A stretch of DNA of 64,000 bases, taken from positions 372,001-436,000 of the forward strand of contig JARLJL010000006.1 of NCBI GenBank assembly GCA_031291235.1. The letters run 5' to 3'. The stretch is from Sulfuriferula sp. (GTDB lineage: Bacteria > Pseudomonadota > Gammaproteobacteria > Burkholderiales > Sulfuriferulaceae). The position numbers were made by a program, and so were the translations under genes. Below the pieces are notes generated by a model that was not told where the DNA came from, did no database searches, and saw only the letters and a program-made list of their open reading frames with translations. Each line of letters begins with the position of its first letter. Position 1 is the stretch's first letter. Below, piece after piece: positions 19,838 through 28,405 of this stretch.

Positions 19838-20892
19838 GCCGCAGGCTGCGAGGCACCGGCCTCGATTTCCATCAGCAAATCCTGTCGACACACATCGGCT
19901 TGCAAAAAAACCGCCTGCAACGACGCCCCGATTTGCGTCTGCATGACTGCGCGGACAATCTCCAGATCGGCTGCATGGCGCACATAAACGCGATAAAACA
20001 GCTGGTCGGGACTGAAACGCAATTGTCCGATACGCTCATTGGCCGCCTGGATAATGGCGGCAATATTCGCCAGCGTTTCCCGAGTCTGCGCCGCCACATC
20101 GGCAGCATGCATGGTGACGTGTCCGACGATGCTGGCCGTACCGGAAACGAACAGCATATCCTCGGCACCGCTGCGTACCAGACTGGCACGGGAAAAAGTC
20201 GGGCTACGCGGGCCGTAATCCTGTGGATATTCATATGCGCTCAACTGGCGCGGATTCTCAATTGCCAGCGGCTGCACATGCCCGGCCAGAAAGGCCACGG
20301 TCAGCGGACCGCCTGCCGCCCCCAATGCGCAGGCCGCCGGCACATTGCCCGCCACATTGCGCGCGCTGGCAATAAAGGCGTCCTGCCGCCCCAGATTAAA
20401 CTGCCGGTAGCGTTCCAGCCCGTCGCTGTCGCGATTGATATCGGCCATGTAATTCCAGAAACGATAGACATACGGGTAACCGAGCTTGTCGAGCAGTTCG
20501 AAGATTTGCCGGTAGGCACGTTCAGTGCTGCATTGCAGCGCGCTGGATTGCACCGCGTCGTCCGCGCTTTCATCAAGCTGAATGACGCCGAACAGCGTAT
20601 TGCCGTCGTGACGATAACGAATTTCGCCATACTGCCCTGCAACCGTCTGCACACTGCTCGACCATAGCTCGCACACCGCATCCGGCTGCGTCGACATTGC
20701 AGCGGATATATTCACTGCCGCAAGCACGGTCATGGCCACATGTATACCGGGGATGTCGCAATCAGCCAATGGCAACGGCGCGGAGGAATAACACAGGCTG
20801 CCAAGCGCCCGGCTATTCAACACGCCGGATTGGCGCATCCATTCATCAAAACACAGCTGCCGGCTTTCCAGCCCAGTCGTACTAACCCCCAT
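19834..20892 (-). CDS. Chorismatase / 3-hydroxybenzoate synthase (XanB2/FkbO-Hyg5-like)
   Basis: The 352-residue protein fits the chorismatase family: an N-terminal half with YPYVYRFWNYMADIN and a C-terminal RidA/YjgF-like half with FVSGTASIVGH and QLRFSPDQLFYRVYVR. These enzymes hydrolyse chorismate; XanB2 of Xanthomonas makes 3- and 4-hydroxybenzoate and feeds xanthomonadin and ubiquinone. Its start overlaps the halogenase stop (TAATG). Its presence strongly suggests a hydroxybenzoate starter unit, loaded by the AMP ligase of operon 1. The 3- versus 4-hydroxy specificity cannot be read with confidence here. Confidence 0.82.
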   Translation of the reverse strand: MGVSTTGLESRQLCFDEWMRQSGVLNSRALGSLCYSSAPLPLADCDIPGIHVAMTVLAAVNISAAMSTQPDAVCELWSSSVQTVAGQYGEIRYRHDGNTLFGVIQLDESADDAVQSSALQCSTERAYRQIFELLDKLGYPYVYRFWNYMADINRDSDGLERYRQFNLGRQDAFIASARNVAGNVPAACALGAAGGPLTVAFLAGHVQPLAIENPRQLSAYEYPQDYGPRSPTFSRASLVRSGAEDMLFVSGTASIVGHVTMHAADVAAQTRETLANIAAIIQAANERIGQLRFSPDQLFYRVYVRHAADLEIVRAVMQTQIGASLQAVFLQADVCRQDLLMEIEAGASQPAA

Positions 20893-22235
20893 TAACGTAC
20901 CTCTGCAATCGTTTCATCCTCCGTCCGGATATTGCGCTTGCGCATGCGCCAGGCGTGGACGCTGCGCTTCAACCTGACCAGAGAGCCCAGATAATACAAT
21001 ATCTTGAATGCGCGTATCGACGGCCAGATCGGCGTCTTGCCGAATACGTCGCCGGCCAGCACCGAGAGCACGGCCTCCTTGGCGCGAAATATATTGCGCG
21101 GGTCCATGAACATGTCGCGCATGGTCGGGCTGGTCATGCGGTAGATAAACCAGGAAAAAGCCTTGGGCCCGGCGCGCATGGTGCGATCGAACGCCTGCAG
21201 CGCGGCAGCCGCCCGTTCGGGGTGGCGCAAACAGGTATCCACGGTATCGGCGCCGACAAAAGCGCTCTGCATCGCCAGCATCACCCCCGAAGAAAACACC
21301 GGATCGATGAAGGTATAGGCATCGCCCAGCAGCAAATAGTTTTCACCGTGGGTATGATCGCAAACATAGGAAAAATTGCCCGTCGCTTCAACCGCCGACA
21401 CCCTTTGCGCCGATGCCAGCCGTGCCTGCAGCGGCTGGCACATGGCAATGGTTTCCGCAAAAAACGCATCCAGCGGTTTTTTGCCGCGCGTTTTCAGATA
21501 ATACGGCCAGGTCACCGCACCCACGCTGGTAATGCCGTCAGCCAGGGGGATAAACCAGAACCAGCCGTGCTCGAACCAGAACACGGTGATATGACCTTCC
21601 TTTTTCCCGTCGTGACGCGCTGCACCGGAAAAATGCGCATAAACGGCTGTGCTGTTGTGCGCCTTATTGCGCTGCTTGGCCTTCAGACGATTGCCGAGGA
21701 AAGTGTCGCGTCCCGACGCGTCGAGCACAAAGCGCGCCTGCCAGGATTCCTGCCGGCCGTCATCGTGCTGCGCCCGCACCGCCGCACCCGCGCCGTCCGG
21801 CAGGAAAGTCACCTCCTGCACCTGACAGCCCTCGATCACCGTTGCGTTCTTGGCAGCGGCGTTGCGTATCAGTATTTCATCGAATTCGGAACGGCGTACC
21901 TGATAGGCCATGGGCATGGATTTGTCCCAGGCATCGGCAAACTCGAAAGTCTGCCGGTGATCGTGCAGCGGAGAGACGAATTCGGCGCCCCATTTCTCCA
22001 TACCGATAGCCTTGACGGCCTCAGCCACGCCCAGCTTTTCCAGCAGGGGCAAATTGGCCGGCAGCAGCGATTCGCCGATATGAAATCGCGGATGACGGGC
22101 TTTTTCCAGCAGCGTAACGCGATAGCCGCGCTCGGCCAGCAACGCCGCAGCCGTGGCACCGGCCGGGCCGCCGCCGATCACCAGCACGTCGCATGAAGTA
22201 TGGCTGGCCTGAGTATGCAGAGTGTTATTATTCAT
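20892..22235 (-). CDS. FAD-dependent halogenase-type monooxygenase
   Basis: The 447-residue protein begins with a GGGPAGATAA dinucleotide-binding motif (about 21-30). It has FHIGESLLP and GWFWFIPLADG near residue 230; the W-x-W-x-I-P pattern is the signature that separates flavin-dependent halogenases from other flavin monooxygenases. GDAYTFIDPVFSSG follows. It is the first gene of operon 2, just before the chorismatase, as expected for a xanthomonadin-like pigment whose aromatic ring is brominated. Substrate and halide are inferred, and a hydroxylase remains possible. A flavin reductase partner is not seen nearby. Confidence 0.83.
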   Translation of the reverse strand: MNNNTLHTQASHTSCDVLVIGGGPAGATAAALLAERGYRVTLLEKARHPRFHIGESLLPANLPLLEKLGVAEAVKAIGMEKWGAEFVSPLHDHRQTFEFADAWDKSMPMAYQVRRSEFDEILIRNAAAKNATVIEGCQVQEVTFLPDGAGAAVRAQHDDGRQESWQARFVLDASGRDTFLGNRLKAKQRNKAHNSTAVYAHFSGAARHDGKKEGHITVFWFEHGWFWFIPLADGITSVGAVTWPYYLKTRGKKPLDAFFAETIAMCQPLQARLASAQRVSAVEATGNFSYVCDHTHGENYLLLGDAYTFIDPVFSSGVMLAMQSAFVGADTVDTCLRHPERAAAALQAFDRTMRAGPKAFSWFIYRMTSPTMRDMFMDPRNIFRAKEAVLSVLAGDVFGKTPIWPSIRAFKILYYLGSLVRLKRSVHAWRMRKRNIRTEDETIAEVR

Positions 22236-22433
22236 TGAACATGCGGCGTTATCTGCTCATCCATTTGTCGTTGCGATTCAGTATAACGCATCCCTATCCG
22301 GAATAATGACCGCCCTAGGTAATTTCCGGCTGGTAATGCGATAATGCCAGTATGTACGCAGGCTAGCGTAACATTCAGGTTCATAAAATTAACAGCCGGA
22401 CATGACCGGCTCACCCTATCAGGACGGATCGTA
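22236..22433. promoter_or_regulatory. Divergent regulatory region between pigment operons 2 and 3
   Basis: The 198 bp between the halogenase and KS starts must hold both divergent promoters. On the minus strand TATACT (22284-22289 region) could be a -10. On the plus strand I see no convincing -35/-10 pair. No transcription-factor gene lies within the cluster, so regulation is not evident. Confidence 0.4.
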
Positions 22434-23627
22434 TTGAAACCGCTGCTACTCTCCCATTTCACCGCAACCAGTTGCATCGGCCGCGGTCTGGAGCAGACGC
22501 TGGACGCGCTGCGGCATAACCGTTCCGGTCTGGCGCCGTGTACCTTCGAAACCGTCGATCTGGCAACCTGGGTCGGGGAAGTCGCGGGCGTCGATGAGGT
22601 ATGCATCCCGCCTCACCTTGCCGACTACGATTGCCGCAACAACCGGCTGGCGCAGCTCGCCTTTACTCAGGACAACTTTGCCGCAGCGGTACAGGCCGCC
22701 GCTGCCAAATACGGCTTGCAACGCATCGGCGTATTTATCGGCACCAGCACCTCCGGCATCCTCGAAACCGAGCTGGCGTACCGCCGCCGCGACCCCGTCA
22801 GCGGGGCGCTGCCCGACGATTTCCGCTACGCCACGCAGCACAATACCTTTTCCGTTGCCGATTTTACCCGCCATTATTTCGGCCTGACCGGCCCGGCGGT
22901 GGCCGTGTCCTCGGCGTGCTCGTCCAGCGCCAAGGTGTTCAGTTCGGCGCGACGCATGATGGCAGCCGGGTTGATCGATGCCGCGGTAGTAGGCGGCGTC
23001 GACTCGCTGTGCCTGACCACCCTGTACGGCTTTAATTCGCTGGGGCTCACCGCCGCGCAGGCATGTCGCCCGTATGACGCCGCGCGCGACGGCATTTCCA
23101 TCGGCGAGGCCGGCGCATTCGCCTTGCTCGAACGCGCTCCGGCGCAATTGCCCGACGATGCCGTCCTGCTGCTCGGCGTCGGCGAATCCAGCGATGCCTA
23201 TCACATGTCTTCGCCTCATCCGGAAGGCCTGGGCGCGCGCATGGCGATGCAGGCCGCGCTGGGCGCAGCCGGTTTGACGCCTGGCGATATTGATTACATC
23301 AACCTCCACGGCACCGCCACGCCGAGCAACGATGCCGCCGAAGGCAAAGCCGTCGCCGCCCTGTTCGGTGCGACCACGCCGTGCAGCTCGACCAAAGGTG
23401 CCACCGGTCACACGCTGGGCGCAGCCGGCGCAGTCGAAGCCGTCATATGCGCGCTGACGCTGCAACACGGCCTGCTCCCCGCCGGGCTCAATACCCGGCA
23501 GCTCGATCCTGCCCTGACACTGGATTATCTGCTCGCCAATCGCACGCAAGCTGTCTCGCACGTCATGAGCAACTCATTCGGCTTCGGCGGCACCAACTGC
23601 AGCCTGATCTTCGGACGCGCCCATTGA
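22434..23627 (+). CDS. Beta-ketoacyl-ACP synthase (KAS II-like) of the aryl-polyene cluster
   Basis: I chose TTG 22434 (MKPLLLSHFTATSCIGRG) because AGGA lies at 22421-22424 and upstream codons look non-coding. The 397-residue protein has the Cys-His-His triad: SSACSSSAKV, NLHGTATPSND and GATGHTLGAAG. It would condense malonyl-ACP with the ACP-bound aryl starter in each extension round. It is followed by the chain-length-factor-like gene, as in KS-CLF pairs of aryl-polyene systems. Confidence 0.88.
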   Translation: MKPLLLSHFTATSCIGRGLEQTLDALRHNRSGLAPCTFETVDLATWVGEVAGVDEVCIPPHLADYDCRNNRLAQLAFTQDNFAAAVQAAAAKYGLQRIGVFIGTSTSGILETELAYRRRDPVSGALPDDFRYATQHNTFSVADFTRHYFGLTGPAVAVSSACSSSAKVFSSARRMMAAGLIDAAVVGGVDSLCLTTLYGFNSLGLTAAQACRPYDAARDGISIGEAGAFALLERAPAQLPDDAVLLLGVGESSDAYHMSSPHPEGLGARMAMQAALGAAGLTPGDIDYINLHGTATPSNDAAEGKAVAALFGATTPCSSTKGATGHTLGAAGAVEAVICALTLQHGLLPAGLNTRQLDPALTLDYLLANRTQAVSHVMSNSFGFGGTNCSLIFGRAH

Positions 23628-24427
23628 ATACCATAACGCTCACCGCCTATATCGACGGCATCGGCCTGCTCGGCCCCGGCCTGACCGGCTGGCCCGACAG
23701 CCGGCCCATACTCGCCGGGCAACAAGCTTATCAAAACCAGACCACGGTATTACCGTCGCCGGCATTGTTGCCCGCAGCCGAGCGACGCCGCAGCGGCGCC
23801 ATCGTCAAACTCACACTGGCGACCGGACTGGAAGCCGTTACTGCTGCGAATCTGGATCCGACTACCCTGCCCTGCGTCTACACCGCATCGGGCGGCGACG
23901 GCCAGAACTGCCACGAAATCTGCGAGACGCTGGCCTCGGACGACCGCCATATCTCCCCCACCCGCTTTCACAATTCGGTACACAACGCCGCTGCCGGTTA
24001 CTGGAGCATCGCCACCGGCGCGATGACGCCGATCTCCGTGCTGTGCGCCTACGACGCCAGTTTCGGCGCAGGACTGCTCGAAGCCATGACGCAAGTAGTC
24101 GTAGATAATGTCCCTGTATTGCTCATCGCCAGCGATACCACCTATCCCGAGCCGCTGCACCATGCCCGCCCTATCCCCGATAACTTCGGCATCGCGCTGG
24201 TATTGTCGCCGCGGCAAAGCGCCGGCAGTCTGGCCAGCATCAATATCAGCCTGACCGGCGACGCCGCAGACACTCTGGACGACGCAGCGCTGGAACAATT
24301 GCGCAGGGGCATCCCGGCTGCGCGCAGCCTGCCCTTGCTGCAGGCGCTGGCTCAAGAACGCAACGGACGCATCGTGCTGGATTATTTCGAGCACCTGCGC
24401 ATCGCAGTAGCAATAACACCATGCTGA
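23624..24427 (+). CDS. Chain-length-factor-like ketosynthase homologue (Ketoacyl-synt_2 type)
   Basis: The likely start is TTG 23624, which overlaps the KS stop (TTGA); the frame farther upstream only shadows the KS. The 267-residue protein resembles the N-terminal half of a ketosynthase: SPTRFHNSVHNAAAGYWSI and LCAYDASFGAGLLEA. It lacks the HGT and GHT histidine motifs, so it cannot condense by itself. Similar proteins pair with an active KS. It overlaps the dehydratase gene by 7 bp. Confidence 0.78.
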   Translation: MNTITLTAYIDGIGLLGPGLTGWPDSRPILAGQQAYQNQTTVLPSPALLPAAERRRSGAIVKLTLATGLEAVTAANLDPTTLPCVYTASGGDGQNCHEICETLASDDRHISPTRFHNSVHNAAAGYWSIATGAMTPISVLCAYDASFGAGLLEAMTQVVVDNVPVLLIASDTTYPEPLHHARPIPDNFGIALVLSPRQSAGSLASINISLTGDAADTLDDAALEQLRRGIPAARSLPLLQALAQERNGRIVLDYFEHLRIAVAITPC

Positions 24428-24894
24428 AACCGGCACAACCCGACCACGCCTGGATCGCCGCGCATATCCCGCATCAGGGCACCATGTGCCTGCTCGATCA
24501 TGTCGTCAACTGGGATGAACAGGGCATCCAGTGCCGGGCCGGCAGTCACCACTCAGCAGATAACCCGCTACGTTCGCACAATCAGCTCGGCAGCGCCTGC
24601 GGTATCGAATACGCCGCGCAGGCCATGGCCGTACACGGCGCATTGCTGGCGCCAGACGACAGCACGCGGCCGCGCGCCGGGTTTCTGGTCAGCGTGCGCG
24701 GCACCACGCTGCATGTGCCGCGGCTGGATGACATTACCGCCGACCTCGACATCGAAGCGACCTGCATCCACAGCAGCGACGACAATATCCTGTATCAATT
24801 CACCGTGCATGCCGCCGGACAATTATTACTGGATGGACGCGCCGCCGTGATGTTAAGTGCAGATAACCAACTTCAAACGGAGACTCCCACATGA
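24421..24894 (+). CDS. ApeP-like hotdog dehydratase
   Basis: The 157-residue FabZ-like hotdog protein has an N-terminal HIPHQGTMCLLDHV stretch and a CGIEYAAQAMAVHGAL helix, as seen in ApeP-type proteins. It would work with the small ApeI-like hotdog protein of operon 1 to dehydrate the 3-hydroxyacyl-ACP. It starts inside the preceding gene and overlaps the ketoreductase start by 4 bp. Confidence 0.82.
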   Translation: MLKPAQPDHAWIAAHIPHQGTMCLLDHVVNWDEQGIQCRAGSHHSADNPLRSHNQLGSACGIEYAAQAMAVHGALLAPDDSTRPRAGFLVSVRGTTLHVPRLDDITADLDIEATCIHSSDDNILYQFTVHAAGQLLLDGRAAVMLSADNQLQTETPT

Positions 24895-25610
24895 AACACG
24901 CACTCGTCACCGGCGGCAGCGGCGGCATAGGCGCAGCCGTCTGCCGCCGTCTGGCTGCCGACGGCTACCACGTCTTCATCCACGCCAACCGCAATCCGGA
25001 TATCGCTCAGACGCTCGCCGACGAAATCGCTGCCAACGGCGGCAGCGCGCAGGTGCTGCAATTCGACGTCACCGACCATCAGGCCGTGGTCGATACGCTC
25101 ACCCCGCTGATCGAACAAACGCCGATACAAATACTGGTGAACAACGCCGGCATACACGACGACGCCGTATTCCCCGGCATGCGCATGGATCAATGGCAGC
25201 GCGTCATGGACGTCTCGGTGAACGGTTTTTACAATGTCACCCATACCCTGATGATGCCGATGATACGCAGCCGCTGGGGCCGCATCGTCAACGTCTCCTC
25301 GATCGCCGCCATCACCGGCAACCGCGGTCAGGTCAACTACGCCGCCGCCAAAGGCGCGCTCAACTCCGCCACCAAATCGCTGGCGCAGGAAGTCGCCAGC
25401 CGCGGCATCACCGTCAACGCCGTCGCCCCCGGCATTATCGACACCGCCATGAGCGAACACGCTTTCAGCCCCGACGACATCGCGCGCATGGTACCGATGA
25501 AACGCGCCGGCACCCCCGACGAAGTCGCCGACCTGATCAGCTTCCTCGCCTCGCCGCAGGCGGCTTACATTACCGGGCAGATTATCTCGATTAATGGCGG
25601 GATGATTTAA
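24891..25610 (+). CDS. 3-oxoacyl-ACP reductase (FabG/ApeQ-like)
   Basis: This 239-residue SDR protein has TGGSGGIG (NADPH binding, residues 7-14), LVNNAGI, an active-site Ser in NVSSIAA, and YAAAK as the Tyr-x3-Lys pair. It reduces the 3-keto group in each extension cycle. GGAGACTCCCAC precedes the ATG, which overlaps the dehydratase stop. It is the last gene of operon 3 and of the cluster; beyond it base composition shifts to more AT. Confidence 0.9.
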   Translation: MKHALVTGGSGGIGAAVCRRLAADGYHVFIHANRNPDIAQTLADEIAANGGSAQVLQFDVTDHQAVVDTLTPLIEQTPIQILVNNAGIHDDAVFPGMRMDQWQRVMDVSVNGFYNVTHTLMMPMIRSRWGRIVNVSSIAAITGNRGQVNYAAAKGALNSATKSLAQEVASRGITVNAVAPGIIDTAMSEHAFSPDDIARMVPMKRAGTPDEVADLISFLASPQAAYITGQIISINGGMI

Positions 25611-25976
25611 GACTGGTCGCAATTTTTCGCCAGCATAATCATCCGGCGCTATCCGGTCATGCCATCAGGCATGTCCGCTTGCAACTGCCACAGAGACAGC
25701 CCCGAGGTTCCTGGAGTACGGCTTGTCATGAGATAAAATATAGCGTTTAATTCAATGCAGACGGGTTTGCTCAGTGCCTATACGTGTAGTGTTTTACGCG
25801 TAACTTGTTGGGAACCAAACCGAGTAATTCCGAGGGATTTACGGTGGCGTTTTCTACAAGAAATTAGGGTCTGACAAAAACATTATCACTATTAAATACA
25901 ATGCATTATAAAATTATTTCCAGAATAGATACCTCGATGGTGTTTTTAGCAGTGCTTTTTAGGGTGTCTACTTTAC
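25611..25976. other. Non-coding junction between pigment cluster and cassette region
   Basis: No credible gene was found. The stretch turns AT-rich after about 25730. A short hairpin (ATGCC-ATCA-GGCAT around 25661) is not followed by a T run. No integron integrase or complete attI could be recognised, and the end runs into a cassette-like boundary at 25977. Confidence 0.5.
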
Positions 25977-25983
25977 GTTAGTC
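25977..25983 (+). other. Possible cassette boundary core (GTTAGTC)
   Basis: ACGTTAGTC lies 14 bp before the ATG at 25998, where integron cassettes normally begin. The seven-base core departs from GTTRRRY at one position, so it may be a degenerate core or a coincidence. It is supported by the two clear attC sites downstream. Confidence 0.4.
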
Positions 25984-25997
25984 ACAAGAGGAGCAAG

Positions 25998-26726
25998 ATG
26001 AGCAGTATCGTTGACATAGCGACTCTTATTACGGCGATAGCTGGCCTTGCTACCGCCGTCGTCGCGCTCTGGAATGTAAAGGAACTAAGGCTAATGAGGG
26101 CTGTGACCAGCAAGCCCTCACTAATTGCAACCGATCTTGAATTTGTTGTGAAGTGTGAGAGGCCGAATGATGCAGATTTCGGTCCCGGTGATGAAATCCC
26201 GGCGATTCGTGTAATCAACTTCGGCAATGGTCCAGCCATTCATTGTGAGGCTAAGTGGACTATTCCAGATGAAGACCTTGTGGAGTTGCTACGTTCATAT
26301 GATCCGCATGACCAATTCAAGATCGGATTTGAGAAAAGTCCGTTCGCTGAAGAACGGTGTCTGAGGCTTTACTGGAACCACTTTGTCACGCGCCAGATTT
26401 CAGAACGCATCAATCCTATCATTCCATCTGCCACCGGCGAATCGGTAGCCATTAAGATCCCCCCCTATTATTTGGAGGCATTCCACCTCTATGTGCGTCT
26501 AGCAGTCGATGCGCGGCCAGAGAAGAAGACATATTTTCCAGTTCGCCCGTTTCCATCAGCAAAGCTCACTATCAATCTCAGGGATCTTGCTGACCAGCCG
26601 CAGACAGTTAGTTATCAGGTCTCTATAAATTACAACCACAATGCCACTCATCAGATAAAGGAGCACTGTACTTACGCATGTACCCTGCGTGTTGCAGATG
26701 AACTAAGGCTCAACAATGAGACATAA
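25998..26726 (+). CDS. Cassette-borne hypothetical protein with one N-terminal membrane helix
   Basis: The 242-residue protein has a single hydrophobic helix at about residues 5-25 and then a soluble, beta-rich domain containing INFGNGPAIHCEAKW. GAGGAGCAAG precedes the ATG. The TAA stop lies within the first arm of an attC site, typical of integron cassettes. Codon use is less GC-rich than in the pigment genes. I do not recognise the family. The layout (helix plus cytosolic domain) is common among uncharacterised cassette proteins. Confidence 0.75.
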   Translation: MSSIVDIATLITAIAGLATAVVALWNVKELRLMRAVTSKPSLIATDLEFVVKCERPNDADFGPGDEIPAIRVINFGNGPAIHCEAKWTIPDEDLVELLRSYDPHDQFKIGFEKSPFAEERCLRLYWNHFVTRQISERINPIIPSATGESVAIKIPPYYLEAFHLYVRLAVDARPEKKTYFPVRPFPSAKLTINLRDLADQPQTVSYQVSINYNHNATHQIKEHCTYACTLRVADELRLNNET

Positions 26727-26785
26727 CCCGGCAGTCGATAGGGACTGCGCAAAAGCACGCAGCCCTTCACTTTTATACGTTATGC
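26721..26785 (+). repeat. attC recombination site 1
   Basis: Outer arms ACATAAC (26721-26727) and GTTATGC (26779-26785) are complementary at six of seven positions. Inside, GGGACTGCGC pairs with GCACGCAGCCC around an AAAA-type loop, leaving an unpaired base, as in folded attC sites. The 65-bp length fits a short attC. It contains the stop codon of the upstream gene. Confidence 0.8.
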
Positions 26786-26796
26786 ATCTGTGAGCT

Positions 26797-28020
26797 ATGC
26801 GGATTGACCTGGATTCACTTGACGCAGCAAAATCAAAGGAGTTCTTGGACTACTTCAATGCTGCATTACGGTCCAAGGGTGATATGCCACTTGGCCCTTC
26901 TGGTTCGGGCCAATTTACGGCACAAGGCTACCAAGCGAACTTGGACGATTGGATAAAGACCTCCGATGGGGGAAGCATCGGGGTGGCTTGGACGCTCCAG
27001 TTCGACAGCACTGGAAAAATCGCATCAATCGAAGTCATTCCTAAGGCCGCGGCAGCGGAAGAAACTTGGGCTGGCACCGCTCAAGCATTTGTAAATGAAA
27101 TCCTTGTTTCAGTTCTCTCGAGCAAGAAAACTCTGTACTTCAAACGTCGCCATTTCTTGGCAATTGTTGGGTCGAATCTTTCGGGTGAGTACTGGCTCCC
27201 CGGATATAGATTTGCTCCCCAATTCGTGGATGACGACTCGCACTTGATAAATAGTGAGCGATACCTAGTAATCGACATGGAAGTTAATGCAGTTGATTCA
27301 ATGCATGCCGATGAATTGGCGGATGAACGCGCAGGTTTAGCTGCGGCACATCTTTCTTTTATTACTGACGTGGGGTTATCGAAGCCAATTCACGAACAGC
27401 GTTGGTTTGTAACCCACGAAAATGGCGAGATTAAGCAGCACCGAGAGTCGACCCAGCACATCGACCTAGCAATTCCTAGCCGGATGCCTAGCAAGAACGA
27501 GTTGTGTAAATGCGTTCCATTTTCCGGGAGTGTCTTTGATCACGAAAAGTATGCCAACTCGCCGTTCTCTTGCCCGAGCGAAACGAGACAAATATTACGT
27601 GGCCTCGAGAATGCTCAACCCAACGTGAAGTCAGCCTTCAATAAGTGTGCACTTCTATATCAGCTTGCTTTGACAATTGGCCGCTATCATCCGACAGTCC
27701 GCATTTCATACGAGTATGCAGCCGTGAATGCGATCGCCCAAGAATTGGGCAGTAACTACAGTGGGTTCAGCAATTTCGTCAGAAAGAACTGCCCCGGCGA
27801 GAACGTTGATTCACTTCTTGAATACATTCATAGCAGGATACGTTCGGCCCATTGGCATGGAGGCGAATTTGCATTGGGGGAAACAAACCATCGTCGCGAC
27901 TTTCTAACCGATCCAGAATATCATGTCAGATTCAATATCTCACGTGCCGCACATCGCATTATTCGTACTGCACTATTTAACTGGGTTATGAGAGAAGTTG
28001 CGGGGCCATCAAATGCATAA
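26797..28020 (+). CDS. Cassette-borne protein with a HEPN-like C-terminal segment
   Basis: The 407-residue protein starts 11 bp after the attC core. The N-terminal about 270 residues are unrecognised. The last third is helical and contains ALLYQLALTIG..., EYAAVNAIAQELGS and then YIHSRIRSAHWHGGEF at about residues 350-365. R-S-A-H-W-H gives an R-x4-H motif followed by GGEF, resembling the catalytic end of Apea/HEPN-type RNase domains (RS..VHGG). If correct it may be an RNase effector of phage defence, which is common in cassette arrays. The fold call is tentative. The TAA stop lies inside the next attC. Confidence 0.75.
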   Translation: MRIDLDSLDAAKSKEFLDYFNAALRSKGDMPLGPSGSGQFTAQGYQANLDDWIKTSDGGSIGVAWTLQFDSTGKIASIEVIPKAAAAEETWAGTAQAFVNEILVSVLSSKKTLYFKRRHFLAIVGSNLSGEYWLPGYRFAPQFVDDDSHLINSERYLVIDMEVNAVDSMHADELADERAGLAAAHLSFITDVGLSKPIHEQRWFVTHENGEIKQHRESTQHIDLAIPSRMPSKNELCKCVPFSGSVFDHEKYANSPFSCPSETRQILRGLENAQPNVKSAFNKCALLYQLALTIGRYHPTVRISYEYAAVNAIAQELGSNYSGFSNFVRKNCPGENVDSLLEYIHSRIRSAHWHGGEFALGETNHRRDFLTDPEYHVRFNISRAAHRIIRTALFNWVMREVAGPSNA

Positions 28021-28083
28021 CCCTGCGGTCCACCGGACGCTGCGCGATAAAGCCGCGCAGCGCCGGTTACCTTCACGTTAGAC
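28015..28083 (+). repeat. attC recombination site 2
   Basis: The outer arms are GCATAAC (28015-28021) and GTTAGAC (28077-28083); the latter matches the GTTRRRY core exactly. The inner stem pairs CCGG-A-CGCTGCGCG with CGCGCAGCG-CCGG around ATAAAGC, with one extrahelical A. The structure is strong and of usual attC length (69 bp). It holds the stop codon of the upstream gene. Confidence 0.88.
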
Positions 28084-28130
28084 CGCCGCACCACAGTGAA
28101 TTCGACAAACCATCCCAAAGGAGCTCGATT

Positions 28131-28340
28131 TTGGCAACTACCATGTATTTTGAAGAAACAATACACGATCAAAGCGGCAAAACTTCGCTAGACATTGAGT
28201 TTGGGCGTTCTTCCTTCTACCCAGAAGACAGCATTTACCTAACTGTCGATGGCAAAACCGTGATCATGGATCGTGCGACTGCAAAGCGATTTGTGGATGC
28301 TGTTATCTCGGTCGGTCAGTACCATGGATTAGTCGACTGA
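28131..28340 (+). CDS. Small cassette-borne hypothetical protein
   Basis: The 69-residue protein probably starts at TTG 28131, because AAAGGAG (28117-28123) lies seven bases upstream; the ATG at 28143 would be too far away. The sequence has a short beta-rich core (SIYLTVDGKTVIMD) and an amphipathic C-terminal helix. The family is not recognised. It lies 48 bp after the attC core. Its own attC is not intact: the region after the stop is occupied by a GGGGTC-ended repeat and an attC-like fragment near 28403. Confidence 0.65.
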   Translation: MATTMYFEETIHDQSGKTSLDIEFGRSSFYPEDSIYLTVDGKTVIMDRATAKRFVDAVISVGQYHGLVD

Positions 28341-28351
28341 ACGGCTCCATA

Positions 28352-28405
28352 GGGGTCGATTCTAACATCCCAACAAAATTTGCCACACTATACACCGAGC
28401 TTCCT
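28352..28405 (+). repeat. GGGGTCA-family repeat, copy A
   Basis: It begins GGGGTCGATTCTAACATCC and continues through AACAAAATTTGCCACACTA and ACACC.AGCTTCC. It matches copy C at 32086 over about 50 bp with few differences, and copy B at 30296 over about 40 bp. A CCTAACCCTGCGCTCAAG stretch follows directly, resembling the left part of an attC, perhaps the broken attC of the preceding cassette. Confidence 0.75.
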
